This document shows, piece by piece, positions 48,673-57,635 of a DNA stretch of 64,000 nt. The position numbers and the translations under genes are program-made. Position 1 is the stretch's first letter. Each line of letters begins with the position of its first letter. The notes under the pieces were generated by a model, which saw only the letters and a program-made list of their open reading frames with translations, did not search any database and was not told the origin of the DNA. This DNA is from JACPYF01 sp964348695 (GTDB lineage: Bacteria; Patescibacteriota; Saccharimonadia; Saccharimonadales; Saccharimonadaceae), in NCBI GenBank assembly GCA_964348695.1, contig CAYGDI010000002.1, positions 189,745 to 253,744 on the forward strand, given 5' to 3'.

Positions 48673-48690
48673 ATCCGCCAGCTGGCGGAT
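48673..48690. repeat. 18-bp perfect palindrome
   Basis: ATCCGCCAGCTGGCGGAT between tRNA-Ile and the RNA gene promoter, extended by CAAAC/GTTTG on both sides. Possibly a terminator stem for the tRNA or an operator; no clear T-run. Confidence 0.5.
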
Positions 48691-48728
48691 GTTTGCGAAA
48701 TTGAAAGGAGGATTAGCGAAAAGCTACA

Positions 48729-48764
48729 GACAACAGGACACAAGTTTACTTTTGTTCTGTTGTC
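48729..48764 (-). terminator. Hairpin downstream of tRNA-Ile(CAU)
   Basis: Twelve-base arms (48729-48740 with 48753-48764, one mismatch on the minus strand) 25 bp beyond the tRNA 3' end. Tail is only weakly T-rich. Confidence 0.5.
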
Positions 48765-48788
48765 GAAAGCTGACAGCTTAATCCGACG

Positions 48789-48864
48789 TGGTGGGGGTGG
48801 TTGGATTTGAACCAACGGCCAATCAGTTATGAGCCGACTGCTCTAACCACTGAGCTACACCCCC
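48789..48864 (-). tRNA. tRNA with anticodon CAU, probably tRNA-Ile2
   Basis: 76 nt including CCA; acceptor GGGGGTG/CACCCCC, D arm GCTCAGTGGTTAGAGC, loop CTCATAA, T arm TTGGTTCAAATCCAA. The body follows tRNA-Ile2 (AGTGGTTAGAGCAG..CG..CTCATAA..TTGG) more than elongator Met, and another gene (43921-43997) fits elongator Met. It would be the substrate of TilS in this window. Confidence 0.8.
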
Positions 48865-48893
48865 AGTGAAAACCATTATAACAGATTGAAAGT

Positions 48894-50003
48894 CTATTCC
48901 CAGCGAAAAACTTTAAAGGCTACGGTGTATACAACAAGTCCCCAAATAGCGATGATTCCCATTTCAGGACCTAGATCAAATAACGTCTTGCCCTCTGTGA
49001 TAATCATTCTGAAAGAGTCAATAATTGGCGTCAGTGGCAAAAAGGCAGAGGCTGTTTGTAGCCATTCTGGCATGAGGAAGCGAGGGAAAAATGTACCTGA
49101 AAGAAACATCATAGGAAAGGTTATAAGATTTGCAAGTGGTGCTGCTTGGTTTTCGTTCTTTGCCCAGCCGCCTATCGCCAACCCTACTCCGAACACCACA
49201 GTTGTACCAAAAAGTACTACCGCGAGTAAACTCAGATAATCGCCCTGCATGTTGAGATTAAAGAAAATGAGAGCAACAGCAAACATCAGTGCAACTGATA
49301 TAACACCTATGAATACCTGCGAGAAAACATTCGCAACAAAATATTCCCAAACTCTTAGTGTCGTTGTGTGGTATCTACGTAGAATACCCTGCTGTTTCAT
49401 ACGTGGGAATACTGTCGTAGGGCCAAATATTCCCAGACTCAAAATAGAAAAGCCGAGTAGTCCTGAGAAAATATAGTCAAATGAACTGAGGCCTGGTTCT
49501 TTGGTAGAAACAGCTTTGACGGTAAATGGCTCGACCAAGGCTCCCGTTACCTTTTGGTTAATTTGTTTGAAGACACTTGAAAGTACTGACGTCAGCGCTT
49601 GGCCGGCTTGTTCAGAATTTTGATCATACAGTATTTGTGCTTGACCAGTAGGATATGTATTGCCAGGCTGGACTTCACCAAAGTCGCGTGGAAGCTTGAT
49701 GATAGCGTCTATTTCGCCACGCTTCATCTTTTCTTTGGCGTCATCTGTATCTTTTATATCACTACTGACTTTGATGAGATCGTCTTTTTTCATCTCACGA
49801 ACAAAGTTGGTCGTAAACTGGTTGTCTGCATTGCTAATAAGGGCGACCTTGAACGATATCTCACTGCTTTTGCCAAATATACCACCAAATACAAATAGAA
49901 ATATCAAAGGAAAAATAAAGATAAAGAACAAGGCAACTTTGTCACGAAAAGCACGCAAAATATCGATTCTGGCAAATGTATAGATGGTGTATAGAGATTT
50001 CAT
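48894..50003 (-). CDS. ABC-2 type exporter permease
   Basis: 369 aa: N-terminal helix, a large extracytoplasmic domain (about 50-170), then five helices including the ABC-2 signature part (LANLITFPMMFLSGTFFPRFLMPEWLQ). Typical of DrrB/NatB or type-2 exporters moving lipids, antibiotics or polymers. Its ATG overlaps the stop of the ATPase gene by one base. Confidence 0.9.
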   Translation of the reverse strand: MKSLYTIYTFARIDILRAFRDKVALFFIFIFPLIFLFVFGGIFGKSSEISFKVALISNADNQFTTNFVREMKKDDLIKVSSDIKDTDDAKEKMKRGEIDAIIKLPRDFGEVQPGNTYPTGQAQILYDQNSEQAGQALTSVLSSVFKQINQKVTGALVEPFTVKAVSTKEPGLSSFDYIFSGLLGFSILSLGIFGPTTVFPRMKQQGILRRYHTTTLRVWEYFVANVFSQVFIGVISVALMFAVALIFFNLNMQGDYLSLLAVVLFGTTVVFGVGLAIGGWAKNENQAAPLANLITFPMMFLSGTFFPRFLMPEWLQTASAFLPLTPIIDSFRMIITEGKTLFDLGPEMGIIAIWGLVVYTVAFKVFRWE

Positions 50004-50767
50004 CAGTCTCTTAGTGCCTTTCCTGTTAGGTCAATAAAGACATCTTCTAGGTTTGCCTGCTCAACGTGTTGCTGTTTTTTAAAGCCACGTTTTAACAGCT
50101 GTTTTACTAGATTCTTCGGTGTATCTAGTGCGATAATCTGGCCTTCGTCCATGACTGCTATGCGATCGCACAGTAGTTCAGCTTCGTCCATATAATGTGT
50201 AGTCATCACAACTGTCACCCCAGCTTTTTGAATTTGTTTTACGAGATCCCAAAGATTGCGCCTCGCCTGAGGGTCTAGTCCGGTCGTTGGTTCATCGAGA
50301 AAAAAGACTTTTGGTTGATGTACCAGCGCAGCTGCTATAGAAAACCGCTGTCGTTGACCTCCTGAAAGTTCTTCGACATAGTTTTTTGCCTTGTCTTGTA
50401 ATTGGACGTCTTTTAGCGATTGCATAGGATCGATTCTTTCGCCATATGCAGAGGCAAAAAGTTCTAACAACTCTGTCAGCCGTGTCTTGTCCTGAAAGCT
50501 AGGGCTTTGTGGTTGCACGCCGATAATATGTTTTACTTTTTGCGGTTGTGAGGCGACGTCTAGCTTGTCTATAGTCACTGTCCCACTATCTATATCCCTG
50601 ATGGTCTCCATCATCTCAAGAGTTGTTGTTTTGCCGGCACCATTTGGACCAAGAATACCGAAAATCTCTCCCTTGTTTACCTCGAAGCTCACACCGTTCA
50701 CCGCTTGCTTGTCTCCATAGCGCTTTTTGAGGTCTTTTACCTTTATCATCACAGTCATTGCAATCAA
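50003..50767 (-). CDS. ABC transporter ATP-binding protein
   Basis: 254 aa. Walker A LGPNGAGKTT, Q-loop VQPQS, signature ELSGGQRQR, Walker B VFFLDEPTTGLDP and H-loop TTHYMDEAE are all intact. Energises the adjacent permease. Likely DrrA/CcmA-type exporter subfamily. Confidence 0.95.
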   Translation of the reverse strand: MIAMTVMIKVKDLKKRYGDKQAVNGVSFEVNKGEIFGILGPNGAGKTTTLEMMETIRDIDSGTVTIDKLDVASQPQKVKHIIGVQPQSPSFQDKTRLTELLELFASAYGERIDPMQSLKDVQLQDKAKNYVEELSGGQRQRFSIAAALVHQPKVFFLDEPTTGLDPQARRNLWDLVKQIQKAGVTVVMTTHYMDEAELLCDRIAVMDEGQIIALDTPKNLVKQLLKRGFKKQQHVEQANLEDVFIDLTGKALRD

Positions 50768-50802
50768 CTATAGCCGTTATTGGTATTTGTGGCAACCAAA
50801 AA

Positions 50803-50830
50803 GCCCCGACTGGAAGGTCGGGGCGTTTTT
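50803..50830. terminator. Bidirectional intrinsic terminator
   Basis: Stem GCCCCGAC/GTCGGGGC (50803-50810 with 50817-50824) with T5 on both sides; ends the 68-aa gene on the minus strand. Confidence 0.9.
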
Positions 50831-50894
50831 AGCACCTTTTTGTTTGTCCCTAGTCTAACGTATAAGGTTCGGCTTGGGCAAGCAAAAAATGATG

Positions 50895-51101
50895 TTATTT
50901 TTTCTTAAGTGTCAAAAAACCGTTGCGTGGGTTTTCTTGAACTTGACGGTCACTTGGCAAATCACATGGTTCACCTTTTTCGTTCTTAGCTTTTTTTGCA
51001 AAGAAGTAAATAGTGTACGTTTTTCCACCGCGAAGTGTTACGTCTTTTTTATGCAAGTAGTATGTTACACCCTTTGAATTTGTGTGCTCGTAAGCTGCCA
51101 T
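50895..51101 (-). CDS. Small basic conserved-looking protein, 68 aa
   Basis: Strong ribosome site (AAGGAGGAG) eight bases before ATG. Composition is basic with aromatic and glycine residues (GVTYYLHKKDVTLRGGKTYTIYFF, CDLPSDRQVQENPRNGFLTL). No signal or helix; perhaps a small nucleic-acid binding beta protein. Its own terminator makes it a single-gene unit. Confidence 0.75.
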   Translation of the reverse strand: MAAYEHTNSKGVTYYLHKKDVTLRGGKTYTIYFFAKKAKNEKGEPCDLPSDRQVQENPRNGFLTLKKK

Positions 51102-51172
51102 GTCTCTCCTCCTTGTTTAAAATAATGGCTACGAACTTTAGATTAACGCTCCAAGTCACAGATGTCAACACT

Positions 51173-51829
51173 TTAGACAATTTTTGTTTGATGTCGCACG
51201 ACTGCTTTTAGTGTATATAACAGCGCTAACCTCAGTAAAATAACCACCGTAATACCTATCATTATCACTACAGCGATTCCGGCAATATCAAATGAAATCA
51301 GAGGCGATGCAAAGTTGTAGTGGTAATTCTCGATATGAGGAGTGCTCGCTGTTTGCTGGTTTTCAGGCAGCTCAGCAACAGCATTTGCAACACACGTCAC
51401 ATAGTCGTTGCGAAACGAATCAGCACTACCTTGAAATTTGGCACGACAATCTATAGCTGCTTTTTGGTAAATATCACTGTTCGAATTGTGACTTTCTGCA
51501 GCTGCCGCGATCGCAGCGGCATAGTCGCGGTTATAGATATTTTCTAAAAAGATACCTTTTCCAAGATCACTATTCATATGGGAAGATACGTAGTGTTGCA
51601 ATGCAACAAGTTCTTGTTTTGCTTTTTGCGTATCTAGTTTTTTATCAGCCTGCAGTACTGCGTCGCGTCTCTCTATCATGCCGATATTGTTGAGCCGTAA
51701 AAAAGTTGCCGCAATAAAACCACACAACAGCAATATGAGTATTAGCTGCCATGTTTTAGCTTTTTTTAGCCACCTGAGGACACGCCTAGCTGTAAAGCGG
51801 TCTTTTTGGGCTTCCCACCTCTTATACAT
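51173..51829 (-). CDS. Two-helix membrane protein with external domain
   Basis: 218 aa: basic cytoplasmic start (KRWEAQKDRFTARRVLRWLKK), helix about 31-47, an external helical domain with two cysteines (AIDCRAKF, DYVTCVANAVAEL), and a second helix about 180-203. No family recognised. Lies 12 bp after the MFS gene and is probably co-transcribed with it. Confidence 0.7.
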   Translation of the reverse strand: MYKRWEAQKDRFTARRVLRWLKKAKTWQLILILLLCGFIAATFLRLNNIGMIERRDAVLQADKKLDTQKAKQELVALQHYVSSHMNSDLGKGIFLENIYNRDYAAAIAAAAESHNSNSDIYQKAAIDCRAKFQGSADSFRNDYVTCVANAVAELPENQQTASTPHIENYHYNFASPLISFDIAGIAVVIMIGITVVILLRLALLYTLKAVVRHQTKIV

Positions 51830-51841
51830 AACTATCTGTCA

Positions 51842-53089
51842 TTATACACGATGTATAAACCGCGTCAGTATCCCCCGACGGTAAACAGCTGTAACATGCA
51901 ATCCTATTAGCAACATCAATGGCGCAAAAATAAAGTAGATATTCTTCAAAGATTCTTGGTCATTCATAAAGCTCGTGAGCATTGCCAGCAACAACATCGC
52001 TATGGTATCACCAACCACAAGCATAGTTGTCATCGCTGTTATGTAGATAATCCTGTAGCCAGGTAGGCCGTCCGCTGTATCAAAAATACCGCGAAGCGCA
52101 GGTAGCATATAGCCTGTTGTTACCACTTCATTTGCAACATTGATGCTGGCTACTTGCAATGGAGTGTTGATAAACGGCCTGACAAGATACACCAAAAAAT
52201 CGCCAACCACACTAAATCGTAACAAAGTCCTACCTTTGTGGTTGTCGACTAATTTGCCGTAGATATACGAGATTGCAATAGACGCAAATAGTGCGACTGA
52301 ACTGAGGATACCTAGCTGCAGGTAACTGCCGTTGTCTACAGACCCAAATACGACAACTACAACAAACAAACCCCACATGACCCCGGAAGCATTCATATCT
52401 ATACCGGCAGCAATTTGAGCAATCATTGGTTTATACGCGACTTTGATATTAAAATGTTTTAGTGTAATCTTTTGATGGATTTTTACAGGTTCGCTAGTAA
52501 AGAAAAGTGGTAATGCAGAAACCAACATTAGTAATCCTGCTAGGACAATCATCGCTACAGGACCGAACATCAGAGCGACAACTCCACCGATGATAGGACC
52601 AACAGCCATCATAACTCTTTCTATAATTTGCATGAGACCTAGCTCTTTGCCAGAATGATCGATATGCTTGACTTTGGAAAAATCCACTAGATAACAGACG
52701 TCGTATAGTGAACGAGAAAATCCAGCTAAAGGTACGAGCAAGATAAATGCCCAGATTCCCCAAATAGGTACGGCGGCCATAGTAAAAGCCGACATAACAA
52801 ATAATATGTTAGATATGAGTGTTCCGTGTTTTGGTCCATACCGTGCAACAGTCATGATCACAAGTGGTGACATACACACTCTCAGGCCAAAATATATGAC
52901 AAAATACCAAGCCAACCAATTGAGAGAGTAGCCTAACTGATAGAAGTATACTGCACTAAAACCACCCATCATTTGCATAGCCATCACACGTAACATGCGA
53001 GACGAATACAGCTCGGACATCTCTGAAATAGTCACAGTTCGCCAAAAATGCGTGTGTCGTACAAAATAATATAGTAGATTGTGTATCAT
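51842..53089 (-). CDS. MFS-type transporter
   Basis: 415 aa with about twelve hydrophobic segments and short loops; includes SRSLYDVCYLVDFSKVKHIDHSGKELGLMQIIER, reminiscent of the MFS cytoplasmic loop A motif region. Substrate unknown. Divergent from murC with 47 bp between the starts. Confidence 0.75.
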   Translation of the reverse strand: MIHNLLYYFVRHTHFWRTVTISEMSELYSSRMLRVMAMQMMGGFSAVYFYQLGYSLNWLAWYFVIYFGLRVCMSPLVIMTVARYGPKHGTLISNILFVMSAFTMAAVPIWGIWAFILLVPLAGFSRSLYDVCYLVDFSKVKHIDHSGKELGLMQIIERVMMAVGPIIGGVVALMFGPVAMIVLAGLLMLVSALPLFFTSEPVKIHQKITLKHFNIKVAYKPMIAQIAAGIDMNASGVMWGLFVVVVVFGSVDNGSYLQLGILSSVALFASIAISYIYGKLVDNHKGRTLLRFSVVGDFLVYLVRPFINTPLQVASINVANEVVTTGYMLPALRGIFDTADGLPGYRIIYITAMTTMLVVGDTIAMLLLAMLTSFMNDQESLKNIYFIFAPLMLLIGLHVTAVYRRGILTRFIHRV

Positions 53090-53124
53090 TGTTTGTTTTT
53101 AATCATTTTCTATAGTTTATCAGC

Positions 53125-53130
53125 TACAAT
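53125..53130 (+). promoter_or_regulatory. -10 box of murC
   Basis: TACAAT, six bases before ATG 53137; predicted leaderless. Confidence 0.45.
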
Positions 53131-53136
53131 GGTTTT

Positions 53137-54369
53137 ATGCACATATACTTCTCTGGTGTTGGTGGTGTGGGTTTGGGCCCGTTAGCTCATATTGCAGTTG
53201 ATGCAGGCTACGATGTTTCTGGATCTGACGTGGAACAAACGCCTATGTTTGTTGATCTTCAATCACGCGGGGTCAATGTGCATCAAGGCCAGGAAGTAGC
53301 TGTTCTTAGCCAATTACACGCCCACGAGCCTATCGATTGGTTTGTATATACATCGGCCTTGCCTTATGGACACCCAGAACTGGAATTTGCTAGAGCAAAT
53401 GGTATAAAAACAACAAAACGAGATGAGTTGCTCGCATATATTATAAAAGAAAAAGATCTCAAACTAATTGCTATTAGCGGCACGCATGGAAAAACAACGA
53501 CAACAGCAATGGTAGTATGGTTGTTTACGCAACTAGGAATACCTGTGAGTTATTCTGTGGGCACAACACTCAGTTTTGGGGCAAGTGGAGTGTTCGACCC
53601 GGCAAGTAAGTATTTTGTATATGAATGTGACGAGTTTGATAAAAATTTTTTACATTTTCAGCCATATATTAGCTTGATCCCTTCTCAGAGTTACGACCAT
53701 AGTGACACATACCCAACACAAAAAGATTATGATGATGCTTTTATGCAATTCAAATCTCAGAGTGATACTGTCGTAACATGGAGAGATGTCAATGAGCAAA
53801 ATATTCACCTACCTGGACATCACAACCGTATCAATGCAGCACTAGCAGTAAAATCACTTGAATTGACGACTCAAGAGCCTGCTGAAAAGTTACAAAAAAT
53901 TATTGATTCTTTCCCTGGATCATCACGTCGATTTGAAAAGCTTGCAGAGTCTCTCTACAGTGATTATGCTCATCATCCTGAAGAAATCGAAGCAACACTA
54001 CAACTGGCAACCGAAATTTCTGATCATATTGTTGTGGTGTATCAACCACATCAAAATATTCGACAACATCAAGTAACATACACTACTTGCTTTGATAAGG
54101 CCGAGAAAGTTTATTGGCTACCTACATATTTGAGTCGCGAAGACCCCAAATTAGAAATACTCACTCCTCAGCAACTCGCCTCTCATCTGCCTAGTGAAAA
54201 GGTCGTCTTTTCACATCTTGACTCATCACTAGAAACAGCGATAACACAGGCAATACATGAGCAAAAGCTAGTGGTTATTATGGGTGCTGGTTCGATTGAT
54301 ACATGGGCTAGAGAACATTTTATTTCTTCGGACCAAGTAGTGAGAGATCTTGATACTGAGCAAGTGTAA
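53137..54369 (+). CDS. murC: UDP-N-acetylmuramate-L-alanine ligase (MurC type)
   Basis: Joins L-Ala to UDP-MurNAc in the cytoplasm. Rossmann start HIYFSGVGGVGLGPLAHIA, P-loop ISGTHGKTTTTAMV (113-126), VYECDEFDKNFL, HNRINAALAV and DYAHHPEEIEATL are as in MurC. At 410 aa it is shorter than the usual 450-490, mainly in the C-terminal domain. A Mpl-type ligase is the alternative. Its 3' end overlaps mscS tail-to-tail by 50 bp. Confidence 0.88.
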   Translation: MHIYFSGVGGVGLGPLAHIAVDAGYDVSGSDVEQTPMFVDLQSRGVNVHQGQEVAVLSQLHAHEPIDWFVYTSALPYGHPELEFARANGIKTTKRDELLAYIIKEKDLKLIAISGTHGKTTTTAMVVWLFTQLGIPVSYSVGTTLSFGASGVFDPASKYFVYECDEFDKNFLHFQPYISLIPSQSYDHSDTYPTQKDYDDAFMQFKSQSDTVVTWRDVNEQNIHLPGHHNRINAALAVKSLELTTQEPAEKLQKIIDSFPGSSRRFEKLAESLYSDYAHHPEEIEATLQLATEISDHIVVVYQPHQNIRQHQVTYTTCFDKAEKVYWLPTYLSREDPKLEILTPQQLASHLPSEKVVFSHLDSSLETAITQAIHEQKLVVIMGAGSIDTWAREHFISSDQVVRDLDTEQV

Positions 54370-55192
54370 TGTTCTTGTGTTTTTTGATCGCAGATAGTAA
54401 ACGTTTTTTAAAATCTGTTGTGATAGCGTATTGATCGCCCGGTTGTGTCTTGCCAGCTACTCGAACTTCAACTGCGGTATCGCTAAAAGCACCTAGGTTG
54501 AATAGTGCAGGTGGTTCTATGATTTTTTTGTTCCATTTATCATCTTCGGCCATCTGAAGCCCAGTTGTTTTGATGAGTTCTGTCAGCTCATCTATATCTG
54601 TGTCTGGGGTAACAGACAAAGTAAAATACATTTTTGAATAGTCCATGGTCTTGTTGATGACGTGTAAAATCGTGCCATTTGCAACATAGTGCACATTGCC
54701 AGCATCGTCACGGATCACAGTGCTGCGCAAAGTAATATGTTCGACTTTTCCGATTGCACCATCGATCTCTACGTCATCGCCTACACGAAACTGATTTTCG
54801 ATAATAATAAACGCTCCAGATATAAAGTCCCGTATGATCGACTGTGCACCAAATCCTATGACGGCACCGAGTACACCAGCGCTGGCAAGAACAGGTAATA
54901 GATTGATCTCAGGAAAAAGAATAGTAAAAATAGCGAAGCCAGTACCAACAAGAATAAGTAGTTTCCAGACAATAATCGAAACACTCAAGATCGTGTCTTG
55001 GCGTTTCTTGACATCTATAAGCGACTGGTTGGGTCGAGCAAAATGTCGTCCGTGCACTGCTTTTCTCACAACTGCTCGGATAATTTGTTCGCCTATATAT
55101 TCTGCGATCCATGCGACAACAATAATCAAAATAATAATAAACCAATGGCTGGAAAGCCATTTGAGCTGGTCACTATCACTAAACGTAAGCAT
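54320..55192 (-). CDS. Small-conductance mechanosensitive channel (MscS family)
   Basis: 290 aa, three N-terminal helices, pore helix region PVLASAGVLGAVIGFGAQSIIRDFISG, then the beta domain GDDVEIDGAIGKVEHITLRSTVIRDDAGNVHYVANG. Opens under turgor stress to release osmolytes. TATCAT lies 6 bp before the ATG. The long tail overlap with murC is unusual but both frames are intact. Confidence 0.93.
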   Translation of the reverse strand: MLTFSDSDQLKWLSSHWFIIILIIVVAWIAEYIGEQIIRAVVRKAVHGRHFARPNQSLIDVKKRQDTILSVSIIVWKLLILVGTGFAIFTILFPEINLLPVLASAGVLGAVIGFGAQSIIRDFISGAFIIIENQFRVGDDVEIDGAIGKVEHITLRSTVIRDDAGNVHYVANGTILHVINKTMDYSKMYFTLSVTPDTDIDELTELIKTTGLQMAEDDKWNKKIIEPPALFNLGAFSDTAVEVRVAGKTQPGDQYAITTDFKKRLLSAIKKHKNITLAQYQDLSLLGPKK

Positions 55193-55209
55193 GTACCTAT
55201 GATACCATT

Positions 55210-55665
55210 TTATGGATTTGCGCCATCACTAGGTGCGACTTGTGGTGATACAAGTCCGATCTGCGAGTCGTCAAGAATTTCTTGGTCAAATGTACCGTAT
55301 TGCTGCAGTTCTTTTGCTTCTTTGTCATATATTTTTAAAAAACCGTTGACAATATTTTCGTCCAAAGAGCCGTTCGGAGAAAAGTTTTCTACCATATTTT
55401 CGTCTCTTTTTACCTGTTGGCGTGCAGATTCATAACCTGGACGAGATAGGTCAAGTTTTGCGGTACCACTCACAAAATAAAGTGCCATACTCAAAAATGT
55501 CATCATTACCGCGAGTAGTAGTGCCAGTAGTATTCCAAAAGGCAGCCCGTATTTTTTCGTTAATCCATCAAACTTGTCTAGCACTGGGTGCTTTGGTCGA
55601 CGCCATGGTAATAAATCCTGTATGCGCTTCGGTAGTCTACGTTTTTTTGTGTTAAAAATACTCAT
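55210..55665 (-). CDS. Single-helix membrane protein, 151 aa
   Basis: Basic cytoplasmic part (NTKKRRLPKRIQDLLPWRRPK), helix about 46-68 (FGILLALLLAVMMTFLSMALYF), external helical domain (YESARQQVKRDENMVENFSPNG). Adjacent to the secreted 175-aa gene with no gap. No family recognised. Confidence 0.7.
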   Translation of the reverse strand: MSIFNTKKRRLPKRIQDLLPWRRPKHPVLDKFDGLTKKYGLPFGILLALLLAVMMTFLSMALYFVSGTAKLDLSRPGYESARQQVKRDENMVENFSPNGSLDENIVNGFLKIYDKEAKELQQYGTFDQEILDDSQIGLVSPQVAPSDGANP

Positions 55666-56193
55666 CTACTGAACCTCAGCTCTCAATTTTGTGACATTAT
55701 CTCTATATTCACTGATGATATTTGCAAGCGTAGTGACATCATCTGTTAATGCTTGGCGCTGTTTTCGAGCTTGTTCGATGTATTCGTAAAATTTCACTGG
55801 ATCTTTTTGGCATTTAACCCTCAGTGTATTGGTGATTGTATTGTCATAGTTCCTGTAGTTGTTTTTGAATTTGTCGAGCGCCTGTTGGTAGCGTTTGGTT
55901 GTCTCGACTAGTAGTGACGCAGAAGTGTTATAACCCAGTGAAGTTGCCCGACTATTGAGTGGGGTCATGAGTCTTGATATCAATGTTTCGTAGCCTTGCC
56001 CACGGTTGACACGAGTCGCGGCATCGTTGTGCTGTACCCGTTGCAAAATAGTTTGAGCCTGTACACAACTTTGAACAATCACTGCTTGTTTTTCAGTAGT
56101 TAGACTGGTCTGAGCATGCACCGTAGGTACTGCAATGAGGCAGCTTATCGACAATGATATCGCAATGGCTTTTATGACTTTCATATTCACCAC
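55666..56193 (-). CDS. Secreted helical protein, 175 aa
   Basis: Signal peptide about 1-27 (AIAISLSISCLIAVPTVHA), then an all-helical domain with two cysteines (SCVQAQ, VKCQKDP) and a coiled-coil end (YIEQARKQRQALTDDVTTLANIISEYRDNVTKL). Its stop abuts the next ATG, so both form a unit acting outside the cell. Function unknown. Confidence 0.7.
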   Translation of the reverse strand: MVNMKVIKAIAISLSISCLIAVPTVHAQTSLTTEKQAVIVQSCVQAQTILQRVQHNDAATRVNRGQGYETLISRLMTPLNSRATSLGYNTSASLLVETTKRYQQALDKFKNNYRNYDNTITNTLRVKCQKDPVKFYEYIEQARKQRQALTDDVTTLANIISEYRDNVTKLRAEVQ

Positions 56194-56318
56194 TGATTAT
56201 ACATTTGTCGTTGATGTTATACTAGTTTCTATGAAGAAACCAAGCAAAGTAAACCTTGGTTTTTATGCATTCTCATTACCTATATCAAAAATATTTTGAT
56301 ATGTATTCTAGATGATAG

Positions 56319-57635
56319 CTACGGCGTGAGACGATTGATATCTCTAGGAAACAATGTCGCTTCTTTGACATTTGCAAGACCGATAGTTTTTTCAACTAAC
56401 CTATCAATACCGTAGCCACACCCACCATGTTCTGGTAGCCCATATTTAAAAGCTTGTAAATAATATTTGAACCCTTCATGATCGACGTCCAGGCCAGCTT
56501 CTTTCATTTGGGCGAGCATTTTTTCGTAGTTGTTTTCCCTCAGAGGTACTGTGGCAATCTCTAGTCCTCTAAATAATAAATCCCCCCAGTAAACTGTACC
56601 TTTTTCAGTGTTTCTCTTGTGATAGAATTTTGCTGCTTCTATAGGAAAATCGGTTGCATATACCAGGTCGGAGCCAAGCTCTTTGCGAGCATATTGTGAA
56701 ATCCACTTTTCTTCGTCTGGCGTGAGGTCTTTTTCTTTTGTTGTATCAGTATTTGTGGCTTTAGTGTACATTTTATGGATTTCGTCTACGCTAAAACGCG
56801 GCACTTTGCCATCACTAGGTAAGACAAGATCCGGTGCATTCAGAGTCTTCATGTCTGCTGCATGTTCGCTATAGACTCGGTTGAGCGCATTGATCGTTAG
56901 ATCGCCAACCATATCCAGCACTTCGTCGTGTCCACTAACAAAACCCATTTCGATGTCTAACATCATTACTTCACTCATATGTCGTGTGGTGGCACTCGGC
57001 TCGGCACGAAACGCTGGCGCTATCTCAAATACCCTCTCGTATGCACCAACCATGATTTGTTTATAAAATTGCGGGCTTTGTGCAAGGGTTGCTGTTTTGT
57101 CAAAGTAGTCTAGAGTGAAAACCTCAGCACCACCCTCAGTAGCTTCGGCAAGTAGTTTTGGAGTCTGGATTTCCACAAACTCTTTTTCTGATAGAAATTC
57201 GCGTATGTATTTGAGCAAACTAGCACGAATTTTAAATATCTTTTGTTCGTTGAGGTTTCGAATATTGAGCACTCGGTATTCGAACAAAGTATCGAGATTT
57301 TCAGATTTGTGCAAAATTGGTTTGTCAATTTCAATAGGTGGCTCATCTGTAACTGCTACCTGAACCGACACCTGCACATCATGTAATTCCACTCCACCAG
57401 GTGCGCGCTCGTCTGCCACAACTTTGCCTGTCAGGCTCATGACAGTACCTATCTGCAAACCTCGAAGTTTTTCTATTTCATCTTTGTTTTTTATCAAACT
57501 TTGAACTGTCCCGCTACGATCACGCAGTGTAATAAAATTTAGTCCACCTAGTAGGCGTTTTTTGTGCAGCCAACCCTGAACCGTGACTTCACTATCAATA
57601 CTATCTCCAAGTTCTCTTACTAATGTTCTACTCAT
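56319..57635 (-). CDS. aspS: Aspartate-tRNA ligase, archaeal/eukaryal type
   Basis: 438 aa class IIb synthetase with N-terminal OB fold (VTVQGWLHKKRLLGGLNFITLRDRSG), motif 2 FEIAPAFRAEPSATTRHMSEVMMLDIEMGF and motif 3 HGGCGYGIDRLVE. It lacks the large bacterial insertion (GAD) domain, so it is the archaeal-type AspRS, usually non-discriminating, which also makes Asp-tRNA-Asn for GatCAB. An AsnRS reading is less likely given the overall motif set. Overlaps the CBS gene by 4 bp. Confidence 0.88.
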   Translation of the reverse strand: MSRTLVRELGDSIDSEVTVQGWLHKKRLLGGLNFITLRDRSGTVQSLIKNKDEIEKLRGLQIGTVMSLTGKVVADERAPGGVELHDVQVSVQVAVTDEPPIEIDKPILHKSENLDTLFEYRVLNIRNLNEQKIFKIRASLLKYIREFLSEKEFVEIQTPKLLAEATEGGAEVFTLDYFDKTATLAQSPQFYKQIMVGAYERVFEIAPAFRAEPSATTRHMSEVMMLDIEMGFVSGHDEVLDMVGDLTINALNRVYSEHAADMKTLNAPDLVLPSDGKVPRFSVDEIHKMYTKATNTDTTKEKDLTPDEEKWISQYARKELGSDLVYATDFPIEAAKFYHKRNTEKGTVYWGDLLFRGLEIATVPLRENNYEKMLAQMKEAGLDVDHEGFKYYLQAFKYGLPEHGGCGYGIDRLVEKTIGLANVKEATLFPRDINRLTP

